A stretch of DNA of 64,000 bases from Hawksworthiomyces lignivorus (GCA_002917075.1 NTMA01000067.1:150677-214676); one strand, 5' to 3'. Counted from the first letter of the stretch, positions 1 to 12,545 are shown. The notes: a model not told the origin generated them from the sequence alone. Program-made: numbers and translations.

Positions 1-269
1 CACATTTAAGATTGACTACGTTCTCAATTTAGAATCGTACACCTCTCTCTATCTTCTCTATATCTCCCTTTTTTGTTCTATATATTACTTCAAACCTGAC
101 GATACGATGTGATGGTCAAATATATATAAGTAATATTTTAGCCAAAATAGAGAAGAGTTGCAATAATAGTTTTAAAAATAAACCCAAATAAAGCTTTTAT
201 ACTAATCTAAAACTAATGCAATTCTATGTACTCTTTCAGCACCTTAACTCAAATATATTGCTACTATAT
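1..269. other. A+T-rich non-coding left edge
   Basis: No gene is seen. The stretch is A+T-rich with TATA-like runs and lies downstream (3') of the minus-strand DUF3237 gene, so it would hold that gene's 3' untranslated region. Confidence 0.5.
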
Positions 270-864
270 TCAGTCCAGATACTTGGGAGACACTACCTGC
301 CACATGTCAATCATATATCCTAGTTTTGTCGTCTGCAGAATACCCACAGCAAGCACATCGTTAAGCCAGACATAGTTGGTCGAACTTGTCTCAAACTTAG
401 CGTTAATGTGGACGAGACCGTCTGGGGCAGTATTTCCATGCGTAGTGACAAATATTTCGCCACGATCTAGTGTCTCTAGCTGATACCGTGCATCAGAAAT
501 GAAATACTTCGAACCGTTGTTATAAGTACTCCACTCGGCGCCAATAGCCAGTACTTTGCCTATACCAGAATTAGGTCTGGAAAATGTCATTCTCTCCATG
601 ATTGCGCTGAGTCGTACCGGTCATGCCGTTAGGTCCCTCGAACTGTCCGCCTTGAATTGGTAGGACAGCGCGAGTCATGTTATCCCGCCCGTTCCCAAGA
701 TCCAAGCCCTGGCCAATAGGGATGTAATACCCCATCGAGATGTTGCAATTATATAGGAAATTCCACTCCGGTGCTGGTGGCGTTGGTCGATTCATGCGCT
801 TCTGAGCCCCCTCGTTCCCAAGAACTGCTGTCGCAGACACAAAAATGACATGAATGATGCGCAT
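270..864 (-). CDS. Secreted DUF3237-domain protein
   Basis: Two exons, 864..618 and 559..270, joined across a 58-nt intron (donor gtacga, acceptor tatag, branch-like cctaat). They encode 178 residues. Removing the intron joins GPNGMTG to KVLAIGAEW, which restores the continuous fold; without it the frame stops at once. The N-terminus MRIIHVIFVSATAVLG looks like a short signal peptide. The body has the DUF3237 hallmarks: EWNFLYNCNISM, a GPNGMTGK turn, DARYQLET, FETSS..YVWLND and IDMWQV. Members of this family are mostly small fungal and bacterial barrel-like proteins with no settled activity, so no reaction is assigned. A TATATAA-like box lies on the minus strand near 975-981. What is seen: an intact frame in A+T-rich, gene-poor DNA. 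What is inferred: secretion. Confidence 0.8.
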
Positions 865-3800
865 CTTGATCTATTTTGTTGTATGGAAACCCTAGCGTCA
901 GTGTATTTGTGAAAGGTCAACTCTTCCCGAAGGAAAAACTTAATTCGTATGAGCTGCGTATAGCTGTGGGTGATTTATATATTTTGGAGCTGGAACTCGC
1001 TTAGCATTGCCAGTATCGGAGTTCGGAAGCCCCTATTAGCCTGTTCTAAGCCAATTTCAACTATCTACAAGAAAAAGCGTGGGGTCCGTCTTTGTGGCAT
1101 TAACCCAGGCGAGATGGACCTAGGACCCAGTAACCGTACCGGTAATACATTTACTCGTATTATGTAGTTACGGCAGCTTCTCAAAATATCGTAGAGAGGC
1201 TTTGTTAAATTTTTCCATAGAGTGCGGAATCATAGTAAATACCAGACTGGACCCCTCTCATCATTCGTACTAAGTATTCGGACTTTTTCTTTCTCTGGCA
1301 GAATAGGTTAGGACCCCTTTTCGAGGGCGCACTACGAATAGCGTTGTCACACCTCGTTGAGAAACATTCACTGCAATAGAGAAGTTCATGCCTACCAGCT
1401 GCTTTGGACGAGTAATGCCTACTGTTGCCTCTAAATTTCTGCGACTTCACAAGACGGCCCTGCTTGTTTGCTGGCAAACAAAGAGCGAGCATGGCAGCTA
1501 GCACTTGATGATGTAACTTTACTCTTTCCAACGTCTAGCACTACATAAGGGATAATTTAACATGTAATTACGCAGACACGCAGCGAAGGAAATCGTTCCT
1601 CAGCGAGGATTTGATAAAGAAGAGCTTCGTGTCAGGGTAGACTAGAATTTGAGTATTCTAGTCCCTTCTCCTTTTGTCAGCTAGCTTACACTAACGTTAA
1701 TTATACGATTGATGTTATCTCTCCCTTCAAGAAACTACAATACCCGCCCTCTAGTCTAGTTCACACTAGCGAAAGGCCTTTAATTCAATAATCCACTCTC
1801 GTCGTCATTCCACTTCTTCCCATGTCTACAATCGACAAAATATTAAAATCAAAGATATCCGTCTCTCACGTATCACAGTGTGTGCCTGTTCTTCCTACAT
1901 TACATTTGTCCTAAAATTAGACAGGTGAGTTATGCAACTGGTTAGGCATGTGTTGTAGATGACACTAGAGTGGCAGCAAAGGTCAACATTGAATATTGCT
2001 ATAAGAGTGGAGCATCGAAGGTGAGAATCAGCGTTAGTTATACTTAGTATCTGTTCCATGGATGATAAAGGTAGTACAAATAAGAGGCGTGGGGAAGAGG
2101 GGAGCATTTTCCAGGAATGCAAGGGCTAGAGCAAGGTAAAAGCTGGAGAAGTGGCTATCCGAATATGGATGCATAACGGCAGCGCTTTTGTCTATAGTAG
2201 ATATCCCAGGTCCGTATCTTTCTGAGCGACATCGTTGTTTCTCGATTCAGTTGTTTTTAAGGTTTGTCTTGAGCCTATATATCCTCCTTCTGAACCTTAA
2301 CTATGCTAATATTATTAGGGCATATTGCCATATATCACGGCATGGAATAGGCTTCTCTCTTCAAATAATGCTCAATACGCTTGCCATTTTAGACATGTTA
2401 ATTAAAACAGGCATGGTTCCAGAACTTTTCCTTGTGACTGAAGGATTAGCCATACATACTCGTGCTCAAGCTGGGTAACCTCCAAATGCGCAAAAAGGAA
2501 AGTAATTCTTGGTGTCTAACACTGAGTCGCTTCAATACGATACACAAAGTAATCAGTCAGTTGTGTAGGATCGAATACAGACGACAATGATCTATTGGGA
2601 TTAGGTATTGTTCCCACACTTCATCAAGCGTAATACTAGCTAGGACATTCAAACTTTGGTGATTTAAGTGTGTGTTCGAGATTTTTTTTGAAGATGGCAA
2701 GAATATATCAGTTTAAATTGCGTAATTATTACTCACCCAAGCATAAAACTGTATGTTATATACCACCAAAAAGTCCCTATCCATTATAATCTAGACACGC
2801 AGTCGAAGATAGCAAGGTCGAGGTTTAAAAACGAAAGAACCAAAGTTGGCCACCAATTCCGCAAGAGCAAGTCGCTAGGGATAGTATGTTGCCTAGAAAG
2901 AAGAAAACAAATACAGTTGCTGTAGTTGCGTACATGAAGAAACCAACTTATCCACATTAGTACATCATAACCACACTGTTCGCATGTGATTGCTTAGTTT
3001 TTATTTCCAATAAATGGATTCGGTTTGCTCACAAAGATACAGTATATGTCACAACTTGTAGCCATTTTTAATCTCGGCAGAATAATATATTTTTACGCAT
3101 TCTTCATATCGTGGTTCGGTTCATCCTGTTGAATCGTTGAAAAGAAAAATCGCCATGGCGTTCAGTCAGCCTCTATCTATCCGCACCCGCCACTGCTACT
3201 ATAAGATAACCTCAATAACTGTAAGATTTATAATGAAAATAATACGGACGGAGTAGTTTGTCATGGTCGAAGCTGGAATAAGGCCAAAAGTCATGTGGCC
3301 AACCGAGGTACCAAATCCAGGTAAAGGGGGGTACGGTGTGGCCCAGCGCGCCAGACGCATTAAATTTCTACATGAATGCTTACTTCCAGAATATTAGATT
3401 TCTTGAAGCCAAGGCGGTTACGGATGTCCTATTGAGAATAAATAGGAATACAGTGTGTAACCAGCCTTCGTGCCAGAACAGACCAATAGTAATAGCTGTT
3501 AAGATGCCCTAATGATATGAACGACGAAGAGAATGCTACACAAAGCAGCCACATGAGTTAGAGCCTTCTCTTGGCCCTGCTCAATTTCGGATCATACTTA
3601 AAAGACGTCTTCCCGAACATATGCATAAAACCGAGCAGTATTGCAAACCACTCTTACAATGAGTATAATGCTGTGAATATGTTATCGAGCAGAGCAATAG
3701 TTTTACAGCAAGACAGTCGATATACTCAAACTATGGAAAGAAGTAGATGAAGGCAAGAATAATCTCCTCCTTATGTATCAAAAGCCCCCCAGTCCAGCAA

Positions 3801-4796
3801 TCAAATACGATGTGTATGAAAGAACCAGGGATGCAAATAATCAGAATAAGAATCTATGTACCCGAAACTTCAATTCGAAACTTATCACTTAACTGCCGTG
3901 GATAAATAATGTGCACTTCACATACATCATGTTTCGTTGCTGTCATGATTTCCCCGTTGCCAATAATTTGTGCCACGAAACTTTTAGGTGACCATTTATA
4001 ACCAGATCTTAATAATGACGAAATAAAACTCTAAGATTTGTCTCCGTTGTTTCGTGGTTTCTGATTGAAAATAAATTAACACAGGAGTTCATTTCCGAAT
4101 TCTGATATTCTAAAAAGTAAGTTCCAGGTGCAGGAGATTAGGCCTACAAGATACCATAAGGTGTAAAAATCCACCTATTATACTATGGATTGGCTATCCT
4201 TTGTGAAGACAAGAGTACTTAGGTAGTTCTTAAGCTGATCATATATTACCGTTAAAGACTGTGCAGAGCAGTATTCCTAACAAACTTCTCAATGTATTGA
4301 GAACCTAAGTACATGATTAATTTCTTCCGAAAGACCCGTTCTCCGCTTTATAGCCTAACTCGGACTTGGCCTCAACATGCCTCCGCCTGTACCTAATGTA
4401 ATATTAACTACAAAGATACAGCCTGAAAAATGCCTAAGAAACTTAGAATAATACTCAGGATATATGCCGCTAGCCTTCGGCTATAATATGACTTGATGCC
4501 GCCGAATGCCAGATTGGCCGGCGCAGGCCCTCAGCCGAATATTAAAGTGCAAACCCCCGCTTACCCCAGATTTGATACGAACAGCCGGGCTGGCGGTCCG
4601 GCAGACAGCTATGTAATATAAGACTAAGAGACAAATTAGAAAATGTTATATCGGTAAGATGCAAGCTCAAATATTCGAGGTTCGGATCAATCCAAATCAA
4701 CCAGGAGAAAAGACATAAAGGGTTAGATTACCCAGGCACACGAGAATATCGTACACATCAATAGCTTAGTGTTGCACTTCATGCATCTACTCCAAT
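865..4796. other. Long A+T-rich intergenic region
   Basis: About 3.9 kb with only short open frames on both strands, none with a recognisable domain, long frame or convincing splice structure. A G+C-richer patch near 4490-4610 contains ggctata, which fits the GGC(A/T)4 pattern of Xyr1/XlnR-type cellulase regulators, about 300 bp upstream of the GH7 gene. A functional site is only possible. No transposon ORF could be read. Confidence 0.4.
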
Positions 4797-5948
4797 ATGC
4801 TTTCCAAACTTTCACATATTAGCCTTCTGGCTTCTTTTCTGGCAGTTGTATCAGTTAGTCAAGCTGCCGAGGAATATCCATCACTTCCAACATGGAAGTG
4901 TACCACCACGGGAGGCTGTTTGCAGCAGAACACGTCTGTTGTGCTTGACCGTGATTCAAAACAGGCCCAAGGAGCCGCAGGCTCCAGATCGGCTGCAGAC
5001 TATGCAGCAATGGGAGTATCTACATCAGGTAACGCTTTGACGATGTACCATTACGTCAAATCAGGCGGCGGGCTCGCGGCTGCATCACCACGCGTTTATC
5101 TATTTGATGGAAGCGGTAAATACGTTCTGATGAATCTTCTCAACCAAGAACTTTCTGTGGATGTCGATCTTTCAGCCCTGCCTTGTGGAGAAAACGGGGC
5201 CTTTTACCTGTCTGAGATGGCGGCAGACGGTAAAGGCGGAGCCGGTTCAGGTGGTGGCTACTGTGATGCTCAATGTCAGGGCTATTGCTGTAGCGAAATG
5301 GATATCCTTGAAGCCAACTCTATGGCGACAGCCATGACCCCACACCCATGTAAAGGCAATACATGCGATAAGAATGGATGCGGATACAACCCATATGCAA
5401 GCGGGCAGCGCAACTTCTGGGGACCGGGGAAGACGGTTGACACTAGCAAGCCGTTCACGGTTGTCACTCAGTTCGCAGCCAGCGGTAGTAGATTGTCTCA
5501 AATAACTCGCAAATACATCCAGAACGGGCGTCAGATTGGCGGTGGTGGGACAATTTCCAACTGCGGATCAGAAGGTGCGACAGGTGGCCTTGCTGGGATG
5601 GGTCAGGCCTTGGACCGTGGGAGTAAGTATCGCCTTCCTAAACACTGCTCAAAATACATGAGTTGCACAGGATGATGTCAGAGTACGGGAAGATTTATTT
5701 TAAAGATCCCTGGACTCCAGCTTCTTTATGGCTTCTATATATTACCAATTCTAACTCAAGCAGTGGTGCTGGCAATGAGCATCTGGAATGACCCGACGCA
5801 GCAAATGGCATGGCTAGATGCCGGCACCAATGGCCCATGTGCAAGTGGGCAAGGCAGCCCATCCACTATACAGTCCCAACACTCCGATACCCACGTCGTG
5901 TTTTCGAACATCCGCTGGGGCGATATTGGATCTACTACGAAAGCTTAG
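4797..5948 (+). CDS. GH7 endoglucanase (Cel7B/EG I-like), compact form
   Basis: Exons 4797..5622 and 5764..5948 (141-nt intron, gtaagt donor, ctaac near the cag acceptor) give 336 residues. The product would be a secreted endo-1,4-beta-glucanase cutting cellulose internally with retention. An N-terminal hydrophobic leader ends near SVSQAAEE. The GH7 catalytic signature EMDILEAN is intact (nucleophile, assisting Asp and acid/base as E-x-D-x-x-E). Other family blocks are present: [51 protein letters not shown], and after the splice MSIWND and [17 protein letters not shown]. There is no linker or CBM1; translation stops right after the domain. Compared with the usual fungal endoglucanase, one disulfide-bearing loop after SVVLD and one loop before QGYCCSEMD are missing in frame. 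An active enzyme or a decaying copy are both possible. It is alone in A+T-rich DNA. Confidence 0.88.
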
Positions 5949-8900
5949 CTGTAGAGTTCAGATATAAGCTGGATAATCGGGACTCGAACAGATACTCGGA
6001 CTGGTGTCACAAGATGTGTGCGAAGATGCTCTTATGGCGGAGGATTACTCCCAGTCGCCAAAGATTATTAAGATGAAATCAAATTTTAAGTTTAAAGTAT
6101 ATTACTCAAAAATCAGCAAAGGCTGTTTCTGATTTCCCCCTAGAAACATCCGCGTCGCTTCTTGCAGTTGACAGTTCGTGGTGTACATCTCAACCACAAT
6201 CACAGTGACACCACGATATTTTCGTGGTATCTCGAAGGACACATTTCTATAAATAGCGTATCACATGTGGAAAATAATAGTGCTTGAGACAGGAAGTTGA
6301 ACATGAAGATGTGGACAGTCTTGTTCTCATTTGTATCGTCTCCCTCTTAATTTAAGATGCCATATCTACCATTCTGGTAATCCTGTCTAGTCTGCAGTTG
6401 TATTGAATTAGATGATCGCCTATTATACCTGTCAGAATCTCATATACAGGTATCCGAGATAAAGCTCATGGTGTTAAGTTATAAGGTACTGTTACATGTG
6501 TCCAAGGGGATTGATCCATTTTGTACTGGTACAGTGGCCTAGTGGCATCACTCAACACATGGGTCCAAATGCCTAGAAAGAGTACAATGTACATATTAGG
6601 GTTAATTAGATATATGGAAGATAAAATACAGTGACGGAATTCAGCTGCTCTTATCGCTGATGCTGGGAGCTGAATTAACGAAACGCGCTTTTTCTATACG
6701 TTAGGGAAATTCATGTTGAAAGGAAGGTACACCAAAACGTTAGAGTATTTTGTGTAAGTGCAGTACATTAGTTTAGTGGTGGAGTCAGTAATTGTGGCAA
6801 TTAAGCACACCCTAAGGTACTGCGAATTGAATTTTTAACGCTGAAGGAGGCAGCGCGTGGGAGTACTTTAGTTCTGAAGCTAGGCCGAAAGGTCACAGGC
6901 ATTGAAGCCAAGACGGATAGGTCCTTTCACTACCGGATAACTAGGTAAATCCTCTAATATTATCTAGTTGCTTCCATTCTACCACGAAGGTAAAGGAAGG
7001 CACTAATCACATAGAAAACCAGGGTTGGTTCAAGGTGTCTAGCACCACATCAGCGACGTCAACGAAGCAAAGGGTGCCGACACAGAAGATCTCATTCCTG
7101 GGTCGTCTATGATATCCGCATTAGTCATGAGAGGTTACCGCCGCCACCGTAACCGCCGTTGTAACAATATCAGTGTTGGTACTCGCTACCTAAGAGTCGT
7201 CCTCGAACTCGAAAAAATATATGCTAGTCGACGTAGTCGCGAGGATTGCCGGAATATGAGGATAGAAGTTATAGGGATGGCATCTTGCCCTCAGTCTGCC
7301 AAGAAGACTTGAAATTGTAACATTTTGGAGATCTGATATCCAAGGCCAGATAAGCCTAGCCTCCTCAAGGCCGACGGCGCATTCATGCTGACTATGCAAC
7401 CGACCGGCTCTCTCACCAATAATCTATAGCAAGCGATCATTTACAATGCCATTCTCAGTGGCATGAGAGAGGATCTCGACAAGCACGGCAGCTGGTTGGT
7501 AAAGGGTAGGTGCAGGTGCTGAAGAGGGCAGAAAAAAGAGAAAGAGGACAAAAATAAAATGAGGCACGCTGACCAATCTCTACTTCATCTCAAATCAGCT
7601 TTGTCTTGACAGTTCGCTCATACAGCTAGGCAGATAAATGATTGTGGCAACGTTCCCCCACGTCTCTCAAACGCCTCCCTTGGCCGTGTAGTATCCGACG
7701 TGCCGACGTACAGTACATTTATCGTAGGCGATAGTTCCCTTGGTTTCTATTGGAACCTTTTTCATTATGGCCTTCGTCTGGAGGTTGGCTTTCTAATGTT
7801 GCCAAAGTTCTCGCTGGCCTTTTAATCGCCCACAAACAGTTATCTATGTTGTAAGAAATGTTGAATATTATGGGTACTTTGCCCGGTCCACTACTGACAC
7901 CCTGCACCTTGTAAAGTTTTCCTTTTCTATGGCGCTCCTAAAGTTGCCCCTCCCATTCAATTATCGAAGCGTGCAAAAATCGTGTATTGGGTTGACGACA
8001 CAAGAGTGTGCATCCTCCTTGACCTTGCAAATTTAAACCATTGCACACGATCGTAGAATTAAGCAAGAAGTAGGCTCTCTTGATCTTAGTGGCGAATGAC
8101 TTGGCATATTCACTCCAGGCAATTGTACGCGAACAGTGAAAATCGCTCATGCCACGCCTCTAACTAAATCTGACACTCCTAATTCAGACAAATGTGCAAC
8201 AATGGATATACAGGGTTGACACTGACACAAACAAACAGGCGCAAAATTCCGTCTGAAAGACCAAGCACTACACCAGCGAAGGGAGGCTGCACATGATCCA
8301 GTATCGGTCACATTACTTTTGGTAGGGCCAAAATCTCTCTCCAACGCCTTTCCAAACGCGTTCATGCCGAGGCTAACAAAATCTATCGTTGTTGTCACTG
8401 CTACCATTCAAATTATGGTCTGGCTTGACAGAGGTAGTGAGGCACAGGCCCGCAGAAACCACCGTGCCAACCGATCTCCGGAGTCACTGGCATACACGGA
8501 TCCGCCAGTACGCTAGGAAAAAATAACGGTAGAATCATCGGAATTGTCATCACAAGGAGCCGCTGAAGATATCGACAGTGAGACAGCAGAAGAAGCCGAA
8601 TCTAGTGACGAGAAGTGGATCGTTTTACTGTAGTGGGTACTCCGTAGTGTTTATGCAGATATGATTTATTAAAAGGGCTGTCATTACTTACTGCTTCAAT
8701 GCTGTAAATTCTATCGTCATAATGCACAGACTGCATTGCCATGATCTCTCATGCCCTACGAAGTATGTACATACATAAAACAAGATAGAGAGGCAGCACA
8801 CTAAATTGCGTTCTAATTTCCTTACCCATGCTTACTTAGACTGCAACGTCAGACGCTGTCTGTAGCGCGGAGTGCGCCGAATAGCGCCCCCCACAGACCT

Positions 8901-9306
8901 TCGGCGTCCCGCACTCAAGGAACATCCAATCCTTCTAAATCCTCTCCATATCTCTCAGGGGTTGGATCCAAAAATGGAAAGTGATTAGCGATGGGATTAT
9001 CTGTAGTTCAGTTGCCACAATCAACGAATCCCGTAAGAGCAAATGCTGAAAGATAACAAAGATAAGAAGGGCACATCGACGGGGTTTCACTGCAATCTTC
9101 AGTCTCGTACCTCAAGTACCGATCTGTTTGCCACGTTCTTCGTAGATAAGCCTTAAGCATTTTAGTTCATATATCCATTTAGTACAACCGTCGCATGTCT
9201 CGTGCCTAGATTTTGAAATTTAGAAATTCTCGACGACGATTCAATGCAGATTTGCTTCAAGATGTTCACCGCTTGTGCAACGGGTAAAGCCTAGCCTAGC
9301 ACCCCG
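5949..9306. other. Long intergenic region, no supported gene
   Basis: About 3.4 kb. Short frames at 7109-7312 and 8147-8650 were examined. The second runs as an acidic Ser/Glu-rich stretch after an in-frame stop, but no family was recognised. One exact TACTCCGTA word is present at 8638-8646. It could hold decayed genes, but none is readable. Confidence 0.4.
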
Positions 9307-10486
9307 ATGAGCGAAGAAGTCCGGGGCCTCAAGGCCATCTCTTGGACGCTATGGTGTGCAGGGATGGTCACTGTGTTGAGCCGCATAAGTTCTAGAAGAC
9401 TATGTCTAGGTGCTTGGAAAAAACTCCAACTTGACGATTATTTGATGGTACTATGTGCAGCGACCTTTACCGGAGTTGTGGTCACGTCCAACCAAGTGAA
9501 CGTCGATGGAAGCAACTATGCGCCGGCAAGTGAGATTGCTCAGTGGACGCCAAATGAAGTCGCGCGTGCAGTATGGGGGAGCAAAATGCTTCTTGCTCTA
9601 GAGCAATTTATGCTAGCTACAGTATGGCTTGTAAAAGCCTGCTTGCTGTTACTTTACGGCCGCTTAACGTGGGTGCCCTTTTCTTATTCAGCATCGAAGT
9701 ATTGAATTCTAACAATAGCAGTTCCGGACTCAGTGAATCGATTGCGGTAAAGTTAGTGGCAGTTTATTGTGCATTAGGATATTGTGTTATCCAGATTCTA
9801 TACCTCGGTGTATGGTGTCGTCCTATCTACTATTACTGGGCTGTACCGGTACCAGATAGTCATAGTGTGTTCCTTTGATTTTCTACAATGCCTTTTTAGA
9901 TATATACTAACGGGTTGCAGCACAATGTGAGACTTATCATAACCACATGATTACTGTCACTGTCTTTCACGTTTCGTCCGATCTTCTTATGCTAGTAATT
10001 CCTGTCCCGCTCATCGCTCGCACGCGACTCCCTATGCTGCGCAAGGTCATACTCTGCATCGTATTCAGCCTTGGCTTACTCGTTGTCTTGGTGGCAATTT
10101 TAAACCGCTATTACAACTTCACTGTGTCGCACAGCCTCGTCTTTTTGGCATGGTATAACGGAGAGGCAAGCACAGCTGTCATGATTGCAAACATACCATT
10201 CTGCTGGACGCTTTTACAAAGGATATTCTCGCTAAGTGCTTGGGGAGGCTCCAAGAAACAGAGCCGGAGCACTCAAAATGGGAATGGACACTTGGAAAGA
10301 GGGGGGCATCCGACAAGAAATCAGCAACAGGTTCTCGCTGGTGTGAACCCTTCTGAAAGTATGGAAATGATAGCGCAAAAAGAAACAAGTGATGCCAGTC
10401 TGTACGGCGCCAGGGAAAGGAAATCGGCGAATGATGCTGAGATGGGTAAATACGATGGTGATTTCGATATCCGGTCAGACTATTAG
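9307..10486 (+). CDS. SAT4/rhodopsin-type seven-helix integral membrane protein
   Basis: Three exons, 9307..9668, 9719..9864 and 9921..10486, give 357 residues. The intron-1 and intron-2 branch sites (ctaac) are clear. The second donor could be 9859 instead of 9865 with the same frame; gtgtgt at 9865 fits the consensus better. Seven hydrophobic helices are seen at about 12-32, 43-62, 95-118, 135-155, 178-200, 212-232 and 248-268, then a hydrophilic tail of about 90 residues rich in Ser, Gly and charge. Family marks are SWTLWCAGMVTVLSRI, LDDYLM, GVWCRPIYYYWAVP and the FHVSSDLLMLVIPVPL helix. This is the rhodopsin/SAT4 domain shared with Pth11-like receptors in Pezizomycotina. No CFEM domain is present. 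The ligand is unknown; surface sensing is only a family-level inference. Confidence 0.82.
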
Positions 10487-11191
10487 AAGAATAGACAGCC
10501 ACCAAGTAGTTATATGAATAATGTTTCTCATGTATAAATGCAGCATATGGTGACTCCTAAATGCAGACAATCATTAATTTAGACGTTATTTTAACATTAC
10601 ACTATGTGCGTGTCAACAAATTAGTTCTTATCCTCCGCTACATGCCGTAGTTTAGAGCTAGTTGTGCTTCTTGAAAGTGTGTAAGTAAGCATCTGCTCAG
10701 AGGATGGGGAGAGGTTAAAACTATTGCTGTCTTTTCTTGGTCCGACTTGACATTCTGACTGAATAATAAATCTATGACAGAGGGGCAGGTAGCGAGAAAG
10801 ATTCTTAAATACACTAATAACATACAAATAGCTTTGGAATAGGCCTAGAAATTGTATGGCCTAAAGGGAAGCTGCTAAGAGGGACAGCTTCTCGTAATTT
10901 TCTGAAAGATCGTTCCATGGCTTTCACGAAGACGGCTCGCATGTTTTTAAGCTACAAAAGAAAGAAACACCTCTCTGTTGCTAGTCCAAGAGATAAAGCA
11001 AATCCTCATGAGCGCTTCTGATAGTTCTTACCCAACTGGTCAACGGACAGATCCGCCATGCGCCGTATTTAATAAAATGAGACTACAGTTCGCTGCTTGA
11101 CGAGTGAGGCTAAAGCGCAGCACGGAATAATAAGGAAATAGGTATATGGAAAAGATAAAAAGAAAGTAAATACAAATAGTAACCAGAAGTA
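10487..11191. other. Intergenic region between convergent genes
   Basis: About 700 bp between the end of the SAT4-type gene and the 3' end of the minus-strand POP7 gene. Only short unsupported frames are seen; both 3' untranslated regions should lie here. Confidence 0.4.
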
Positions 11192-11933
11192 TCATTGTAG
11201 TCTTACGCTCAATTCCAAGCAACTAACATTGCGCAAACGGGTTTCGTGGCGCAGGCCATTGTGTGCTTTTGTCGAACTTAATGGCTGTGTATTTGTGTCA
11301 ATTTCCATCGGCGAATCGGCCTCCTTATTAGAATCGTCATTCGTGTGTGTGTTGTCGCCGTCTTTCGCATCATCTACTGAACTACCACTCTCTGTCTGAA
11401 AAAAGATATCATCAACAGTGGAAGACCAACGCGTCCGTAAAGTCGTAACATAACCTTGCTGACGACGAAACCAAGCCGCCACAAGGATAAGCTTATCGAT
11501 GGCATGGCCAGTCGCAATAAGGAGCATTTCTCGCTGGCGTATTTCTCGCCAGTCTCGCCTTGACTCGCTCCGAATTTGAGTAGACGGTGGATGATTTTCT
11601 GTGCTATTGCTGGCTGCCTTTTCAACTGCTTCAATACGCTCTTGCAAAGGCTGCACCTTTGTTGCCGACCATTTAGCTCCGCCAGGTCCCTTATCTAGTG
11701 CTTTGATCGTGCGGTTAACAAGGGACATGAAAGATGCCCGGCTTGAGACATATATAATGCTAATGGGTTTTCCAGATGTAGAATATGGCTGCCCACGCCC
11801 AATTATTGGCCTCTTTCGAGCAGCTATGCCTATAGATGTTTAGCATTGTGTTGTTTGGTCATCTCAGACAGCAGAAGCAAAACATAGGTAACCTACCTAG
11901 TTTTGGCCGAGCTCCTTTCTTAGATCCGTGCAT
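11192..11933 (-). CDS. POP7: RNase P/MRP protein subunit Pop7 (Rpp20-like)
   Basis: Exons 11933..11897 and 11829..11192 (67-nt intron, gtaggt donor, tatag acceptor) give 224 residues. The first exon encodes only MHGSKKGARPKLG; the start was chosen because the splice joins it in frame to an RKRPI..PYSTSGKP segment typical of Rpp20. The core has ISIIYVSSRASFMSLVNRTIKALD, EMLLIATGHAIDKLILVAAWF and the C-terminal VSCLELSVRL strand, matching the Alba-like fold of Pop7. With Pop6 this protein binds the RNA of RNase P and RNase MRP, which process tRNA leaders and rRNA in the nucleus and nucleolus. Residues about 140-200 form a polar insert rich in Asp and Thr, longer than in yeast. Assignment rests on motif order; it is the least obvious of the housekeeping calls. 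Confidence 0.8.
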
Positions 11934-12545
11934 GATCTTGTCTGGAAAGCGGTAAAAATCTTTTATGAGACTGGGCACAATGTACAAGACTCCGCTCGGA
12001 CAGCTCTCTGTCTTTACCAAGCTTGTTCAAAATTTGTTGCTGGTGTTGGGTGAAGCTCTGCATTTTTTTGGTGCTGACTAAGCCTGAGTGGTCGCTAAAG
12101 TGGCGCCCACTAGTTATGTAACGCTTTTGGAGCTTACATAAGTTTGCCTATACACACAGGCCTGTGTATCTAGTGGGCGCCGCTAAAGTAGCCACCTGCA
12201 CTTTGTCCCTCACTACGTCCGAGCTGAAGTGCAATCACGACTTGACCTCTAGACTTCACGCTGTACGGATGATTCCCTCATCTCAAGAAAATATGCCCAG
12301 CAAGGCTGTTCCGCTCACCATCGGCGTCTTCTTAAAAGCATCATACGAATTAATCACAAACCTCTCTGTTTATTGAAATGCAAACCTGCGATTGCAACAG
12401 CCGTCCATCAATCCATTTCTTGCCCGACAACCTGAAATATGGGTGCCTACCTCGATTGGTAGAGGCAACGACGGCGCGCGAAATACAATAGAATGTTAGC
12501 AGACTTGGAACATACCCACATTTGAGCTTGCAGGCATCACTGAAT
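11934..12545. promoter_or_regulatory. Divergent promoter region of POP7 and RAV2
   Basis: About 610 bp separate the two start codons, which diverge, so both promoters must lie here. An 80-bp MITE-like insertion at 12102-12181 occupies the middle. No clear TATA box was seen. Confidence 0.55.
12102..12181. mobile_element. MITE-like element with 12-bp TIRs and 8-bp target duplication
   Basis: The left end GGCGCCCACTAG (12102-12113) and right end CTAGTGGGCGCC (12170-12181) are perfect inverted repeats of each other. The element is flanked exactly by GCTAAAGT at 12094-12101 and 12182-12189, a perfect 8-bp direct repeat. Near the right end ACACAGGCCTGTGT (12154-12167) is a perfect palindrome. An 8-bp target duplication is the mark of hAT-superfamily insertion. 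With 80 bp there is no room for a transposase, so it would be non-autonomous. Confidence 0.75.

Noticed and set aside
1205..1531. 108-codon minus-strand frame resembling a small secreted protein
   Set aside because: It begins at TTG, not ATG; the next Met leaves no convincing signal peptide and no family fits.
8147..8650. Possible decayed gene with an acidic Ser/Glu-rich end
   Set aside because: An in-frame stop interrupts it and no family is recognised on either strand.
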